DNA of 64,000 nt from an uncultured Clostridium sp. (GTDB taxonomy: Bacteria; Bacillota; Clostridia; Lachnospirales; Lachnospiraceae): assembly GCF_900547735.1 (NCBI RefSeq), contig NZ_URHZ01000012.1:1-64000 (forward strand), written 5' to 3'. Position 1 is the first letter of the stretch; each line of letters begins with the position of its first letter. Of the stretch, positions 62,870 through 64,000 are shown piece after piece. The position numbers and the translations under genes were made by a program. The notes under the pieces are model-generated. The model worked only from the letters and a program-made list of their open reading frames with translations. It was not told the DNA's origin and made no database searches.

Positions 62870-64000
62870 ATGAGGCAAATACACGGCCGTAAGATAAAAA
62901 AATGTATTATGGTTTTACTTGTGACGCTGCTTATGCTGGCAGTGTCATTTCCATGCGCGGCCGATGAAGCGCCGGAGTCGAAGGTACTTCGCGTCGCATT
63001 TCCCACAACGGAAGGTTATACCATGATTTCGGAGGATGGACAAAGATACGGGCTGGTGGTTGATGTCCTCGATGAAATTGCCAAATACACAGGATGGAAA
63101 TATGAATACATTGATGTGAAGAATGAAGAAATACTGAAACGTTTTCAGGACGGGGAATTTGACCTCATGGGCGGTCAGTATTATCTGGAAGGTCTGGAGG
63201 AATTATGTGCCTATCCCGAATATAACTGCGGCTATACGAAACTGATCCTTCTGGCCAGAAGAGACGATGACAGTATTAAGAGCTTTGATCTGAACTCGTT
63301 TAACGGAAAAACAATCGGTGTATTTGAAAGGGCGGCCGAGAATATAAGGCGTCTCAAGATATATCTGGAGCTTAATAACATCGACTGTACGATTAAATAT
63401 TATAATAATGACCAGTTGAGAGAACACATGGGCCTGAACTACTATCTGGAAAACGGCGAGGTGGATTTGCTTCTGGGCAACAGCGCGGACTCGGGAGATA
63501 TCTTTTATGTCGCGGCCACATTTGATTCGCAGCCTCACTATATAGTGACACAGCCGGATGCTGAGGAGGTGCTTGACGGCCTTAATATGGCGCTGGAGAA
63601 GATTTACGAGGCGGATCCCAACTTTGCAAGGAAATTATACGAAACCAATTTTCCTGCGGCTGCCAACATGAATGCGCTGCTTAATACAAGAGAGAAGGAA
63701 TATATTAAACAGCGGGGACCTGTGACGGTAGCGGTTCCCAATGACTGGCATCCTCTGTTCTGCCTAAATAATGGGGACGGCCACAATGGCTACGTGCCGG
63801 ATCTGCTTCAGAAAATTTCCGAGTATTCCGGTCTGGAGTTTTCCTATGTGTATTGTGACAGCTATGCGCAGATGCTCGAAAAGATGCAGAGCGGTGAGGC
63901 TGAACTGCTTGGTTTTTATCTTGGTTCCGATGAAGACGCCGTGGGACAGGATCTGGCGCTGACAACACCCTTCGTAGAGCTGAATTCTATCCTGGTTAGG
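62870..64000 (+). CDS. Periplasmic-binding-domain sensor protein, 3' end beyond the window
   Basis: An open frame of at least 377 residues reaching the edge. The start follows AAGGAG at 62859. A signal peptide or anchor spans about residues 8-32. Two tandem SBP_bac_3-type (amino acid binding) domains follow: KVLRVAFPTTEGYTMISED with YGLVVDVLDEIAKYTGW, and then GPVTVAVPNDWHPLFCLNNG with GYVPDLLQKISEY (about 284-330). Family members with two such domains usually continue into a membrane segment and a histidine kinase, PAS or GGDEF output domain. Position next to the phosphorelay genes supports that, but the C terminus is not in the window. Confidence 0.85.
   Translation, partial: MRQIHGRKIKKCIMVLLVTLLMLAVSFPCAADEAPESKVLRVAFPTTEGYTMISEDGQRYGLVVDVLDEIAKYTGWKYEYIDVKNEEILKRFQDGEFDLMGGQYYLEGLEELCAYPEYNCGYTKLILLARRDDDSIKSFDLNSFNGKTIGVFERAAENIRRLKIYLELNNIDCTIKYYNNDQLREHMGLNYYLENGEVDLLLGNSADSGDIFYVAATFDSQPHYIVTQPDAEEVLDGLNMALEKIYEADPNFARKLYETNFPAAANMNALLNTREKEYIKQRGPVTVAVPNDWHPLFCLNNGDGHNGYVPDLLQKISEYSGLEFSYVYCDSYAQMLEKMQSGEAELLGFYLGSDEDAVGQDLALTTPFVELNSILVR

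Noticed and set aside
1..64000. CRISPR arrays, tRNA, rRNA, prophage or transposase genes
   Set aside because: I looked for regularly spaced repeats, tRNA cloverleaf sequences and recombinase families and saw none that could be supported.

Overview
The window looks like chromosome of a low-GC-clade (Firmicutes) anaerobe, most probably a Lachnospiraceae member of Clostridium cluster XIVa. The grounds are AGGAGG-type ribosome binding sites throughout, canonical sigma-A promoters (TTGACA-17-TATAAT), the protein families present, no respiratory or phage genes, and roughly balanced base composition. I cannot name the species from the sequence alone. I saw no rRNA, tRNA, CRISPR array, transposase or plasmid/phage module.

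Layout. 1-7.6 kb: housekeeping genes (CPBP protease, DegV, CapA, radical SAM protein, galactokinase, DNA alkylation repair, cytidylate-kinase-like). 7.6-11 kb: a P-type cation ATPase behind what reads as a yybP-ykoY (Mn2+) riboswitch with an overlapping terminator. 11-16.6 kb: a TetR regulator with an EamA transporter on one side and a PepD dipeptidase plus a YfcC/DcuC-type carrier on the other; near-identical palindromes at both promoters suggest one small regulon. 16.7-19.6 kb: LysR, RraA-family protein and a DUF1932 dehydrogenase. 20-30.9 kb: a sigma-54 activator (PrpR_N-PAS-AAA+) followed by a consensus -24/-12 promoter and a seven-gene operon: NhaC-type antiporter, two 2-aminothiazoline-4-carboxylate (ATC) hydrolase-family proteins, fumarate-reductase-like flavoprotein, SdhB-like 2Fe-2S protein, cysteine desulfidase-like protein and M20 amidohydrolase. 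Read as a pathway this could import a thiazoline or N-carbamoyl/N-acyl cysteine compound and degrade it through cysteine to pyruvate and sulfide. The block is bracketed by a ~95-bp direct repeat whose second copy is the leader of a translational GTPase fused to a YacP/Rae1-like NYN nuclease domain (31-33.7 kb).

33.8-45.7 kb: XRE and GntR regulators, then one long operon of BtpA-family TIM barrel, FGGY kinase, sugar isomerase/epimerase, a complete TRAP transporter (small permease, large permease, lipoprotein receptor) and a HyuA/HyuB oxoprolinase/hydantoinase pair: a catabolic unit for an unidentified small acid or lactam. 45.8-49.6 kb: DUF305 protein and a class A PBP with a repetitive tail. 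49.7-55.7 kb: a second LysR/RraA cluster, with an Ldh-family dehydrogenase and a tripartite tricarboxylate transporter (TctC-B-A). 56.1-64 kb: signalling block with a REC-GGDEF-EAL-REC-GGDEF protein, a hybrid histidine kinase, an Hpt protein and a periplasmic-binding-type sensor running off the window edge.

Overall this is an accessory-rich, nutrient-scavenging region: four solute uptake systems with dedicated regulators and catabolic enzymes. Small repeats lie between the genes: a 164-bp palindromic element, and a family of CATAGGA hairpins that in all three cases abuts the T-tract of a rho-independent terminator.
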